The position numbers and the translations under genes were made by a program. Shown piece after piece: positions 1-7,680 of a DNA stretch of 64,000 nucleotides. The notes under the pieces are model-generated. The model made no database searches, had not been told where the DNA came from, and worked only from the letters and a program-made list of their open reading frames with translations. The DNA comes from Ahrensia marina (GTDB taxonomy: Bacteria; Pseudomonadota; Alphaproteobacteria; Rhizobiales; Rhizobiaceae). Where the stretch lies: positions 1 to 64,000 of the forward strand of contig NZ_JXMU01000007.1 of NCBI RefSeq assembly GCF_001293565.1, given 5' to 3'. The stretch's first letter is position 1. Each line of letters begins with the position of its first letter.

Positions 1-414
1 CGTGCCAGTGTCGGCATTGCCGATATATAGCTCATTGGTATTGGTCCAATTGGAGCCAGAGCCGGTCACCGTCACCGTTCCGGCGCCGCCCGAAAAGACA
101 CTGATATAAGCAGCCGTATTGCTGACCGTACCGCCATTTTCGATGGTCAATGCGCCGGTGCTAAATTCGCCGACATAGAGGTCGTCGCCAATATTCCACG
201 GACTTGCCTGCGTACCGCCACCACCGCCATTTACAGTTTCAGAGGCGTTACCAGTGGTGCCGGTGGTGTCGTCGATCACTTCTTGCGCAAACGACACCGG
301 CGGCAAGACACCAACCAGTGCAGTTGTCGCCATCAGCACCAAAAAGACAGAGTGAACGGGCCGACGAGCAGACCTCACCCGGCGGTTTACATTTTCGTTG
401 GCTCTTTTCTGCAA
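1..414 (-). CDS. Autotransporter-type passenger protein, N-terminal fragment
   Basis: The gene runs off the left edge; 138 residues are visible. There is no ATG ahead of the signal sequence in this frame. I chose the TTG at 414 because GGAG lies 8 bases before it; GTG at 423 is the alternative. The first 20 residues are rich in Arg/Lys/Asn, followed by a hydrophobic stretch and an SFAQ cleavage site near residue 44. Such a long signal peptide is typical of type V secreted proteins. From about residue 75 the chain shows the autotransporter beta-helix repeat pattern: LYVGEFSTGALTIENGG, then VTVTGSGSNW, then LYIGNADTG. It probably encodes a surface-exposed or secreted adhesin-like protein; the beta-barrel would lie outside the window. 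The function of the passenger is unknown. Confidence 0.75.
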   Translation of the reverse strand, partial: MQKRANENVNRRVRSARRPVHSVFLVLMATTALVGVLPPVSFAQEVIDDTTGTTGNASETVNGGGGGTQASPWNIGDDLYVGEFSTGALTIENGGTVSNTAAYISVFSGGAGTVTVTGSGSNWTNTNELYIGNADTGT

Positions 415-504
415 TGTGCGCACTCCGGATACAGCTTTACCACCGCCTAGAATCAAAGCGGCCTGATCATTGCTTCAAGGTTTAGGAAAGCAGGCACGTC
501 GACG

Positions 505-523
505 CATGCGACATTTGTGCGAT
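505..523 (-). promoter_or_regulatory. 19-bp repeated element, copy A
   Basis: Read on the minus strand this is ATCGCACAAATGTCGCATG, ending about 90 bases before the autotransporter start at 414. It is one of four near-identical copies in the first 6.4 kb (others at 1817-1835, 1972-1990 and 6380-6398). Copies A, B and C also share CTGAA followed by an A/T-rich run upstream of the core. The inner ACA/TGT halves make a short dyad. It is either an operator or promoter element for a shared regulator, or a small dispersed repeat; I cannot name the regulator. The rest of the 415-703 gap shows only a TTCGTACGAA palindrome near 547-556 and no gene. Confidence 0.5.
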
Positions 524-703
524 ATAGCGGCAATTTTCTTCAGTTATTTCGTACGAACGCCAACAGTGACAACAAAGGCTTAGTTCAGCGCCGCGTTTAC
601 CTACGCACGATTTCACCACTCTGGCTAAAACGCTCAATGGGGTAGATGACGCCAATGGCGTCACCTTGCTTGATCCGGCATAAAAAGACGGTGTGCCGGA
701 GGC

Positions 704-1216
704 TTACACTGCCTGCGTGGCCGGTGTTTCGCTGAGCGGGCTGGGACCGTGGGCGTTGTCGCCCGGCGAGCCTTTGAGGAACCCCAGTTCGACGATCATC
801 CATAGACCCACGGCCACAGTCACCAACGTCACCACCGTCGCCCCAATGCCAGGAATCATGATCTGAGTACCAGCCAGTTCTTCAGCCGAATAACCGATCT
901 CGAAAATACTCATGATCTGCAAGAGAATACCCGGTGCCACAAACACAATTGCCCATGGCATGGCTGACTTGCCTCGATCGTGAAGCCGCTTCACAATAAT
1001 GGCGGACCAGAAATAGGTGATAACCAAGGCCATGGCGATTTGCACAAGCATCACCATGATGCCGTCAGACGCGGCCGCGTTCATTCCCGCCGAAGCGACG
1101 GGCGATATCTGCAACATTACCAACCCGGCAACGACCGCCACTGCAACCATCGCCAGAAAACCAAGCCAGAAGCCCTTGCGCGAAATGCGCCCGTTAAAAC
1201 TTGTAAAAAGGTCCAT
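704..1216 (-). CDS. DUF805 inner-membrane protein
   Basis: 170 residues. The N-terminus MDLFTSFNGRISRKGFW is the typical DUF805 opening (xxRisRkxfW). Four hydrophobic segments are visible at about 15-37, 51-72, 86-107 and 123-145. The motif KRLHDRGKS (near residue 76) and the C-terminal GSPGDNAHGP motif are family hallmarks. DUF805 proteins are inner-membrane proteins of unknown function, often near stress or envelope genes. It lies 12 bases downstream of the secreted-protein gene at 1229-1765 on the same strand, so the two are probably cotranscribed. The tail after residue 155 is polar and unconserved in appearance. Confidence 0.85.
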   Translation of the reverse strand: MDLFTSFNGRISRKGFWLGFLAMVAVAVVAGLVMLQISPVASAGMNAAASDGIMVMLVQIAMALVITYFWSAIIVKRLHDRGKSAMPWAIVFVAPGILLQIMSIFEIGYSAEELAGTQIMIPGIGATVVTLVTVAVGLWMIVELGFLKGSPGDNAHGPSPLSETPATQAV

Positions 1217-1228
1217 TGTTTTCCACCC

Positions 1229-1765
1229 TTATTGTGATGCAGCGGCGCTATTGGGCGTGGCCCCAATGGTCAGTTTTCCATTTGAATCGAGCACAGTAAA
1301 ATCGACGCGTCCCATAGTGGCACCGCCCACGCCATCGGCAGCAGCGGTTTTGAGCAGACTATCGGCAGCCTCGTCCCAGTCTACTGGTTCGTTGCCATTG
1401 ATCGTTGCAGCAATCCAGGAAATTATCAAAGCTCCTGAGCTGCCCTCGCCGCCATCCCAAGGCCGGGTGGAAATATTCAAAAGCGACCCTTCGGGCTCGG
1501 CGTTGGTGATCAGCGTACGCCGCTCTCCGAGGCGATAAAGGCAACTGATGACTTTCTGTGTATTATCACCAGGTTTAGGGTTTCCCGCGCATCTGTGTTG
1601 CTCAAAACGCAACGTATTTCCTGCTGTATTGGAAGCAGCTGTGATTTGCTCAACGAGTTGATCGGCCGTTAGCCCCAGATTTTGGGCCTGTACCGGTGCT
1701 ATGGCGAGCAAATTTGCTGCAGTAAAAAGTGAGACGATTGAGAAAATTGACCGTTTATTTAACAT
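1229..1765 (-). CDS. Secreted protein of unknown function
   Basis: 178 residues. I start it at the ATG at 1765 because AGAAGGA lies just upstream and a clean signal peptide follows (MLNKRSIFSIVSLFTAANLL, cleavage near VQAQ, residue 28); an in-frame ATG at 1819 would add 18 residues that spoil it. Mature residues include two cysteines (HRCAG and ISCLYR), which could form a disulfide in the periplasm, and a C-terminal region rich in Ala/Gly/Asp. I recognise no family. Element B lies 51 bases upstream and the DUF805 gene follows closely, so the pair may share the regulation of the neighbouring DUF2541 gene. Confidence 0.65.
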   Translation of the reverse strand: MLNKRSIFSIVSLFTAANLLAIAPVQAQNLGLTADQLVEQITAASNTAGNTLRFEQHRCAGNPKPGDNTQKVISCLYRLGERRTLITNAEPEGSLLNISTRPWDGGEGSSGALIISWIAATINGNEPVDWDEAADSLLKTAAADGVGGATMGRVDFTVLDSNGKLTIGATPNSAAASQ

Positions 1766-1816
1766 CGCAGTTCCTTCTGCTTTCGGCATGAGAATACAGC
1801 CTAGCGGACGGCTGAT

Positions 1817-1835
1817 CATGCGACGTTTGTGCGAT
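1817..1835 (-). promoter_or_regulatory. 19-bp repeated element, copy B
   Basis: On the minus strand it reads ATCGCACAAACGTCGCATG, differing from copy A by one base. It ends 51 bases before the ATG at 1765 of the secreted-protein gene, in the divergent 290-bp spacer that also holds copy D pointing the other way. Position and orientation fit an activator or repressor site near the promoter of this gene. Confidence 0.55.
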
Positions 1836-1971
1836 ACTAAGCTGATTTTCTTTCAGATCGCTGTCACTGGATATCGTCGCTAAAGGCGAAGCACTCATTT
1901 GCAAGCGCTCATGATGGGAACGTTGCAGTTCAAATGGCTGGGACTTAGTCTAATCATCAAAACGCTCCAAC

Positions 1972-1990
1972 ATCACACAAACGTCGCATG
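1972..1990 (+). promoter_or_regulatory. 19-bp repeated element, copy D
   Basis: Reads ATCACACAAACGTCGCATG on the plus strand, one base off copy B. It ends 66 bases before the ATG at 2057. Copies B and D are thus arranged tail to tail in one intergenic region, each facing its own gene, which argues for a functional promoter-proximal site rather than chance. Confidence 0.55.
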
Positions 1991-2056
1991 CACAATTGCG
2001 ATCGCGCGGGTAATTTTCTGAAGCAGGTGAGCCCTGAGAGTGGCAAGGAGAATGAA

Positions 2057-2440
2057 ATGCGGAAATTCGCTGTCGTTTTTAGTACGTTAATACTCATTGG
2101 CGTGGCCGCTCCATCGCCCTCAGGTGCATGGGAACTGATCGGCAAGAAAAATGTCACCGACCGGCTGGACCGTGACATTATCTATAAACCCGGCCCGCGC
2201 CGGTTTGGCCAAATCAGACTGTGTGTCAGTCGAAATCCCGTGCGCTTCTACGATGTCGATGTGCGCTTCGCCAATGGCGGGCACCAAGACGTTAAAATCG
2301 CCCGCCGGATAAATCCGGGGCACTGCACACGCGCAATTGATCTAAAGGGTGGGCGTCGTGACTTGCGCTCTGTCAAGTTTCTGTATGAAGAGACCAGCCT
2401 GAAATTGCGACGCGCCACCGTCCGTCTTTTCGCACGTTAA
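2057..2440 (+). CDS. DUF2541 family secreted protein
   Basis: 127 residues. Start at 2057 is set by AAGGAG at 2045-2050 and by the signal peptide MRKFAVVFSTLILIGVAAPS with cleavage near SGA. The mature part follows the DUF2541 pattern: WELIGKKNVTDRLDRDII, then a Gly/Arg turn (PRRFGQIRLCVS), VRFYDVDVRFANG, and a C-terminal IDLKGGRRDLRSVKFLYE. The fold of this family is all-beta and it is found in many alphaproteobacteria as a small periplasmic or secreted protein without a known role. A single copy of the repeated element lies upstream. Two cysteines are present (LCVS, HCTR). Confidence 0.8.
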   Translation: MRKFAVVFSTLILIGVAAPSPSGAWELIGKKNVTDRLDRDIIYKPGPRRFGQIRLCVSRNPVRFYDVDVRFANGGHQDVKIARRINPGHCTRAIDLKGGRRDLRSVKFLYEETSLKLRRATVRLFAR

Positions 2441-2489
2441 ATGGCTGCTAAAAACACTTCGTTGCCACCGATATGAAAAGAGACCCTCA

Positions 2490-3095
2490 ATGACCCGTGC
2501 TATCTTTCCGACAGGGCTTTTGCTTTTGTGCTTCACTCCGCAACTTGGGTATGCGGATGACTGCCGCGACAGATTCACCCGATTGTTGATCCATGGCAAT
2601 GGTGATGAACCAGTCAAAATTCATGTCACCCAAGAGATTGTGGGCGGCCAAACTTCAACCAACTATTTTTATCAAAGTGAACCTGGCCATTGGATGACTG
2701 AAATGCTCGTTCCAAAGAGCCAACCCTGGGTGTTGACCCATGACAATGTCATGTACTCTTCGCAGGACAAGGGAGAGAGTTGGACCGAACTCCGCATGCT
2801 CGACTCTGGGAACAATCAGGCAAATGCGAAAGACGGGCTACGCGAGGACGCCAAAACTGCAAATAATGCAGTCTGCGGCGAGGATACGCTGGACGGCGTT
2901 GTTCACGACACCGTTGAGGCCGATTATTTATCACAGCGGGGAGCGGTAACGGAAGTTCATGCCAAATATTGGGTGGACCGCGAAAGCGGCTATATTACCA
3001 AGACATTCTATCATATGAAAAATAACGGCTTTGAAAGCATGACCACACAGCTCATCGAGCGCGCACCGGACTTGATACTGCCAGTTCCTGAATAG
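2490..3095 (+). CDS. Secreted protein of unknown function
   Basis: 201 residues. Residues 1-22 form a signal peptide (MTRAIFPTGLLLLCFTPQLG, cleavage near YAD). The mature chain has alternating short hydrophobic and polar stretches suggesting beta structure (KIHVTQEIV, NYFYQSE, VTEVHAKYWVDRESGYITK), somewhat like the LolA-type or outer-membrane-lipoprotein-sorting fold, but I cannot assign it. Three cysteines are present: two in the N-terminal part (LLLLCF in the signal and DDCRDRF) and one at VCGED, so a disulfide is possible after export. It is 49 bases behind the DUF2541 gene on the same strand and may be cotranscribed with it. Confidence 0.6.
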   Translation: MTRAIFPTGLLLLCFTPQLGYADDCRDRFTRLLIHGNGDEPVKIHVTQEIVGGQTSTNYFYQSEPGHWMTEMLVPKSQPWVLTHDNVMYSSQDKGESWTELRMLDSGNNQANAKDGLREDAKTANNAVCGEDTLDGVVHDTVEADYLSQRGAVTEVHAKYWVDRESGYITKTFYHMKNNGFESMTTQLIERAPDLILPVPE

Positions 3096-3268
3096 AGGGG
3101 CTGAAGATTGTGCTACCATATCATGCGCATAAAACAATACCCACGCCTGCTCTGCTTGTGCGGTGGACAAGCCTTGTCTACAAGTAATACGTCAGCCCTA
3201 AAGCGTAAGTTGGCATGCGGCTGATGAGCATGGCGCACAGACTGTTTTCATGCGCCGGAGTAATTCAC

Positions 3269-4984
3269 GTGTGGACAGAAAAGAAACAACAGATCGTCGC
3301 GCTCGCTCTGGAGACGGTTTCCAACTCGGCCAAAGTCGAACACTTCATCAATGAACTTTCGGCGATCTACGATATGTCGATAGAGACTCGGCCGCGAGAG
3401 CGTTCCACGGGTGCTGAGAAAAAACAGATACTTGATGTCACTGATGCCGAGTATCATTTCGAAAAGGCGGCAAATGCATTTATGCGGCTCTGGCGCAATG
3501 ACGATGTCAGATCGCCAGCAATACGTGACGCCGGTGATGTCGTACTGCTGGACAGCAGCGGGACTGTCGTTTCAATACAATTTCAGGGTGAACATGAGCC
3601 TCTTTTCACTATCGGTGAAAGCGTGTTTTCAACACCCGCTGATGCGGATACTGAATATGCGTTAGGAGAAAGTCTGAAACAGATCGCGCGTACCGATTCA
3701 GAAACCGGCTTCAGTATATTTCCTTTCTACGCATCAGACGGCCAGCGCAGTTTATGGGCACTTTCTTCTATTCGGAGGCATGACAGCAATGCTGTCGCCC
3801 GGCTTATGCGTATTGACTTCGAATGGTCACAGGCAGCAGGCGCTGCAATGGCAGATGCGTTTGGCCTGTCGGACTCCGAGCAGGCAGTCCTAAAAACGCT
3901 TGTAAGAGGCCAGAGCTTGTCCGACCTCGCGCACAGCCGTCAGCGCTCGATTCAAACAGTCCGCACGCAAGCCAAATCCCTTCTGGCAAAAACCGGGGTT
4001 GGCTCGCAGCTCGATCTTATTAGGCTGTTTGCAGCGATTACATTAACCACGCCGGAAATTACAGCGGCGACACCCAGCCAGCCGGACAATCCGACACCAG
4101 CGGGCAGCCTTTCTCTTACGCTACCAGGCAATCGGCAGATACAGGTGGATATTCACGGCCACCCAACCGGTCACCCTGTGATTTTTCTGCATAACATGTT
4201 TTCCGGAACCGTGATGTCGCCTCCCGTTATTGAGGCCCTGAAGCGGCACAGAATCAAGTTGATATGTCCATGGCGCCCCGGATTTGCGATGTCCACGCCA
4301 TACGCAAACAAACCCCATTCGCTTGAGCAGGCATTCGTGTCGGATCTTGAATTCGTGCTTGATGCACTCGGTGTTGAAAAAACGATTGCGGTCGGGCACA
4401 TGTCTGCGGCGGTGTATGCGGCCGCGACGGCAGCATTGCTGCCAAATCGCGTTCACAGCGCCGTTGCAATTGCCGGATTTCCTCCGTTCCTAAACCGCGA
4501 TCACATCCATCGTCTGCCGGCATGGCCTCGCCTTTATGCCTATACGGCGCGTTATTTTCCAAAAGCGCTTTCCCTCCTTGTACGGGGAACATTTGGTCTG
4601 TTGATCGACAATCGGTCTGAAGTTTTGTTTAATAACCTCTACGCTTCGGCGCCGGTCGATAAGAACGCCTTATCTTCTACAAGCGTTAGGACGCTTTTTC
4701 TAAATGATTTCCGCCGAGCCTTTCAGCAAGGGACCGGCAGTTATGAATACGACGCCACTTTAGCGGCTTCCGATTGGTCTATGTGGCTGAACAAGCTCGC
4801 ACCGCGCACCATAACATTCGTTCACGGCATGCTGGATCCAGTAACGCCATTCGATTTGGTGTCTGAAATCGCATCAATGCGCGCCGGGCTTGAAATATTA
4901 TCCATTGATAATGCCGGTCAACTTGTTCTCCATCAGGCTCCCGATGAGGCCGTGAGCCTGATAGCGCGTCTGGTTAGGCAATAG
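3269..4984 (+). CDS. LuxR-type HTH regulator fused to an alpha/beta hydrolase fold
   Basis: 571 residues from the GTG at 3269, chosen because GGAG (3257-3260) sits 8 bases ahead; an ATG at 3215 would add 18 residues but has no ribosome site. Residues 1-195 are an unassigned sensor-like region. Residues ~200-255 are a LuxR C-terminal HTH (LSDSEQAVLKTLVRG, then TVRTQAKSLLAKTG). Residues ~285-570 are an alpha/beta hydrolase fold: FLHNMFSG at the oxyanion-hole position, an Asp in HGMLDP and a His in VLHQAPDE. The nucleophile elbow reads V-G-H-M-S-A, so Met occupies the usual serine place and Ser is one residue late. The domain may be a ligand sensor rather than an enzyme. An inverted repeat GGCGCA-N13-TGCGCC (3232-3256) directly precedes the ribosome site. 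Confidence 0.8.
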   Translation: MWTEKKQQIVALALETVSNSAKVEHFINELSAIYDMSIETRPRERSTGAEKKQILDVTDAEYHFEKAANAFMRLWRNDDVRSPAIRDAGDVVLLDSSGTVVSIQFQGEHEPLFTIGESVFSTPADADTEYALGESLKQIARTDSETGFSIFPFYASDGQRSLWALSSIRRHDSNAVARLMRIDFEWSQAAGAAMADAFGLSDSEQAVLKTLVRGQSLSDLAHSRQRSIQTVRTQAKSLLAKTGVGSQLDLIRLFAAITLTTPEITAATPSQPDNPTPAGSLSLTLPGNRQIQVDIHGHPTGHPVIFLHNMFSGTVMSPPVIEALKRHRIKLICPWRPGFAMSTPYANKPHSLEQAFVSDLEFVLDALGVEKTIAVGHMSAAVYAAATAALLPNRVHSAVAIAGFPPFLNRDHIHRLPAWPRLYAYTARYFPKALSLLVRGTFGLLIDNRSEVLFNNLYASAPVDKNALSSTSVRTLFLNDFRRAFQQGTGSYEYDATLAASDWSMWLNKLAPRTITFVHGMLDPVTPFDLVSEIASMRAGLEILSIDNAGQLVLHQAPDEAVSLIARLVRQ

Positions 4985-5135
4985 TGTGAGAATTGATGAG
5001 ACAGTATAGTCGATACTAAAACGAACTGCTGCGCTTATTTGGCATGAGATACCCTGCATGGGGTAAGCGGTAGCGGTCACAATAAGTTACTCCCAACTCG
5101 CGGGGATCTGTCAGGGCAAGGGCCGCAATCGCTTA

Positions 5136-5154
5136 TGAAGAGCTATACTCTTCA
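5136..5154. promoter_or_regulatory. 19-bp dyad upstream of the LuxR-type regulator
   Basis: TGAAGAG and CTCTTCA arms of 7 bases flank the 5-base spacer CTATA, 62 bases before the start codon at 5217. Its length and symmetry are like a lux-type operator, so autoregulation by the LuxR-family product is possible. This rests only on symmetry and position. Confidence 0.4.
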
Positions 5155-5216
5155 GGTTGGCGATAATGACAGAATCGCAGCGCCCCGCTGCTGTTAGGCA
5201 AATAAGGGGGGAAGCG

Positions 5217-6326
5217 ATGGCGAGCGCGACTGAAATCGTCGGAAAAATTTACGATGCTGCTTTCGATGCTGAAATTTGGCCGGAACTGCTATGCACCATT
5301 GCCGATTATACCGGCGTGAAAAATGCCGCGCTCGTCGCCACTGATCCACATATCAATTATTCGTCGGTCGTGACGCCGCGCGCGGACCCGCAGATCGTCT
5401 CAGACTATGCAAACTATTGGTGGGAGCATGATCCTACTGCTGAGGCAACGGCAAAAACAGCAGTCGGACAAGTGACCAGTCTTGACGATACTGGTCGTAA
5501 AAAATTCTTTTCCAGCTGTTTTTACAACGATTATTGGTGCAAAACTGGCTTGGGTGCAGAGCGGATCGCCACCAATCTGTTCACCGATAACGGTGGGTTT
5601 GCCAGCTTTGTTCTGCAAGCATCCTCCCGCCGCGACGAGATCGAAAACGATACAAGACGCCGCTTCATGCTTCTTATCCCGCACTTGATCCGTTCGGCTG
5701 ACATTGCGCGCAAGCTCCAGCGAATAGCCTTCGAGAAGGCAGCCCTGAATGCTGGCTTTGGGACGCATCAAACAGGCACCATTATCGTTGATGCCATGCG
5801 GCGCGTTCTTTTTGCTGACGATGCAGCTGAGCAGCTCTTTGTGGCGCGCTCAGGTGTAAATGTCGTGAAGGGACGCATCCAGCTTAACAATCGAAATGCC
5901 GATTGCGCACTGACCGCAGCCGTGAACGCTTGTTCCGAAATGCGGTTTAGTTCGCCAGTTCGACGACGGATTGAACTCAATCCAAACCACACAGACACTA
6001 ATATTGTCATCGATATAAACCCTTTCCGCATCGCGGGAGTTGCGCCCGGTGAACCGCGTCCTGTCGCAATCCTGCTTATTGACGATCCTGGCCTCCGCCG
6101 GCGTCAGCACGCTGACGCATTACAAAAGATATTCAGCTTCACCCCCGCTGAGGCAAAGCTTGCGCTCGAAATGCTTAAAGGAGATGGACGTGCCGCAGCG
6201 GCCGAACGCTGCGGTATCTCGATCAATACCGCACGCACGCAGCTTTCAAGCATATTTGAAAAAGCCGGCGTGACGCGGCAGGCTGAGCTGATCAAGGTTC
6301 TGATGGTACACGGAAAAGCATATTGA
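5217..6326 (+). CDS. LuxR-family transcriptional regulator
   Basis: 369 residues from the ATG at 5217, preferred over ATGs at 5157 and 5166 because a strong AGGGGGGA lies 4-5 bases upstream. The N-terminal two thirds (residues ~1-290) look like a PAS/GAF-type sensor: an opening helix TEIVGKIYDAAFD, then WWEHDP, a mid-region helix rich in Arg, and GTIIVDAMRRVLFADDAAEQ, which is PAS-like. The last ~65 residues are a LuxR HTH (FTPAEAKLALEMLKGD, ISINTARTQLSSIFEKAG, AELIKVLM). No receiver domain is present, so it is not a classical response regulator. It is in tandem with the hydrolase-fused LuxR gene, 232 bases apart. Confidence 0.85.
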   Translation: MASATEIVGKIYDAAFDAEIWPELLCTIADYTGVKNAALVATDPHINYSSVVTPRADPQIVSDYANYWWEHDPTAEATAKTAVGQVTSLDDTGRKKFFSSCFYNDYWCKTGLGAERIATNLFTDNGGFASFVLQASSRRDEIENDTRRRFMLLIPHLIRSADIARKLQRIAFEKAALNAGFGTHQTGTIIVDAMRRVLFADDAAEQLFVARSGVNVVKGRIQLNNRNADCALTAAVNACSEMRFSSPVRRRIELNPNHTDTNIVIDINPFRIAGVAPGEPRPVAILLIDDPGLRRRQHADALQKIFSFTPAEAKLALEMLKGDGRAAAAERCGISINTARTQLSSIFEKAGVTRQAELIKVLMVHGKAY

Positions 6327-6348
6327 CCGTGATTGCCATAACAAATGT

Positions 6349-6362
6349 CCGTGATTTCACGG
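6349..6362. terminator. Short dyad after the LuxR-type gene
   Basis: CCGTGA and TCACGG arms separated by TT, 23 bases after the stop at 6326. There is no clear T-run behind it, so it may be a weak terminator or an operator for the gene at 6563. Confidence 0.3.
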
Positions 6363-6379
6363 CCAAATTGATGGTCTCG

Positions 6380-6398
6380 CATGCGACATTTGTGCGAT
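6380..6398 (-). promoter_or_regulatory. 19-bp repeated element, copy C
   Basis: On the minus strand it is identical to copy A, ATCGCACAAATGTCGCATG. Unlike the other three copies it points away from the gene it precedes (start at 6563, 164 bases downstream). Either orientation is unimportant, as for a dimer site, or this copy is a relic. Confidence 0.45.
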
Positions 6399-6562
6399 GT
6401 GCAATGATTTCAGTTGCTGTAGTTTCTTATCAGGCTGGGATCGGAAAAACTCTGTGAGGCACCAAAACATGAAAATATTTGTGCATCTGGATGGACAGGT
6501 TTTCAGGAAAGAGCTTCGACAAGACTTGCTCCGCGCCAGAGCCCATACGGCCGGAGTTGATA

Positions 6563-7117
6563 ATGCCTGAAACAACGATCCAACATGCCGCTGAAAATAT
6601 GCACCCAGATGGTGGTGCCAAAATACTGCGTTATTTCAGCACTTTCCTTTTCGTTATGGCGCTTTTTTCGTGCCTGGCGCTTGCTTTTCTCAGCGTCGAT
6701 GCGGTTCGCATGGTAATCTTCGGAGCCGATGGTCAGGCAACGATTGTCGACATGCGCACGGATACCTATCGCACCGTTCGCACCTATGGCGGTGGTAGCG
6801 GCACTGTTTTGGATGCGAGGATGCGAACCGATTACTACGTGACCTACAAATTTGCTGTTGATGGTCAGCAATTTCAGCGCGAACGCAGAGTTTCGGAAGC
6901 TTTCTATCGAGAACTTTCCACAGATGAACAATTCCCTGTCCGCTATCTCTTAGGCAACCCGGAAGAAAATTACATCGACAGAAATTGGGTTTCGTGGAGC
7001 ATAATTACGCCCGCACTTATCGCAATTGTCCTGTTCGGAACAGGTTACCTTTTTCGTCGTGTCGCAAAAATTGCCGCCAAAAATGCAGCGCTAAACCAAG
7101 AAGATTCTGCCAATTAA
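6563..7117 (+). CDS. DUF3592 membrane protein
   Basis: 184 residues from the ATG at 6563, with GGAG 6 bases upstream; an earlier in-frame ATG at 6479 lacks a ribosome site. Two membrane segments flank an extracytoplasmic loop: about 25-50 and 145-168. The loop has the DUF3592 pattern: GQATIVDMRTDTY, then DYYVTYKFAVDGQQF, VSEAFYRELSTDEQFPVRYL and NPEENY. The family is of unknown function. A second, shorter member follows 59 bases later on the same strand, suggesting duplication and cotranscription. Confidence 0.75.
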   Translation: MPETTIQHAAENMHPDGGAKILRYFSTFLFVMALFSCLALAFLSVDAVRMVIFGADGQATIVDMRTDTYRTVRTYGGGSGTVLDARMRTDYYVTYKFAVDGQQFQRERRVSEAFYRELSTDEQFPVRYLLGNPEENYIDRNWVSWSIITPALIAIVLFGTGYLFRRVAKIAAKNAALNQEDSAN

Positions 7118-7176
7118 TTTAAATTGTTCGGCAAGTTGCTGCGTGGCATTTCTTCACAGCCGGAAGGTATCTTATC

Positions 7177-7680
7177 ATGTTTATCTTCATACCAACTTGG
7201 AACTGTTGGTTGTTGCGAACGCGTAATGGAAAACGTGAAGCTTCATGGCGTATGTGGTTCCTATTGTTCCTGCTACCGATAGCATTCTTGTGCGCCTGCC
7301 TCTATCTGACCGCAGGTGTCCTTTTATTTTACAAGAATGCAGAACGCACGGTCGGCGAGGTCACCCGAGTATATGAACGGCAAGATTCCACGCCTTGGTC
7401 TGCCAGTCAAATGATCTATAGTCCGGTTTTCCTTTATGAATTCGCAGATGCCTCTTTGACAGAGGCCAGCGCAGGGCAATCTTCTCCCAATTGGAATTTC
7501 GAAGTCGGCTCGTATCATAAGATACTCTATCTTCGCGGCCGGAAGGGTGAGGTCAAGCTCGACAATTTCGAGGCACTTTGGGCATTGCCTTTGATAATCG
7601 CCGGAGTTGCCGCCGCGTCTTTGTTTCCATCCATTCTCGGTGCCATGCTTTTGCTGCGATGGCTTAGAGAATGCGGGTAA
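7177..7680 (+). CDS. DUF3592-like membrane protein
   Basis: 167 residues; a weak AAGG precedes the ATG. A basic N-terminus (residues 1-25) is followed by a membrane segment (~27-50), a loop with the DUF3592-like elements TVGEVTRVYE and YSPVFLYEFAD and LYLRGRKGEVKLDN, and a second segment (~130-158). The match to DUF3592 is weaker than that of its neighbour but the layout is the same, so I read the two as divergent paralogues that may work as a pair in the inner membrane. Confidence 0.6.
   Translation: MFIFIPTWNCWLLRTRNGKREASWRMWFLLFLLPIAFLCACLYLTAGVLLFYKNAERTVGEVTRVYERQDSTPWSASQMIYSPVFLYEFADASLTEASAGQSSPNWNFEVGSYHKILYLRGRKGEVKLDNFEALWALPLIIAGVAAASLFPSILGAMLLLRWLRECG

Noticed and set aside
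204-485. Plus-strand open frame of 93 codons at the left edge
   Set aside because: It overlaps the autotransporter signal-peptide region on the other strand and has an Arg/Gln/Ser-rich, non-protein-like translation.
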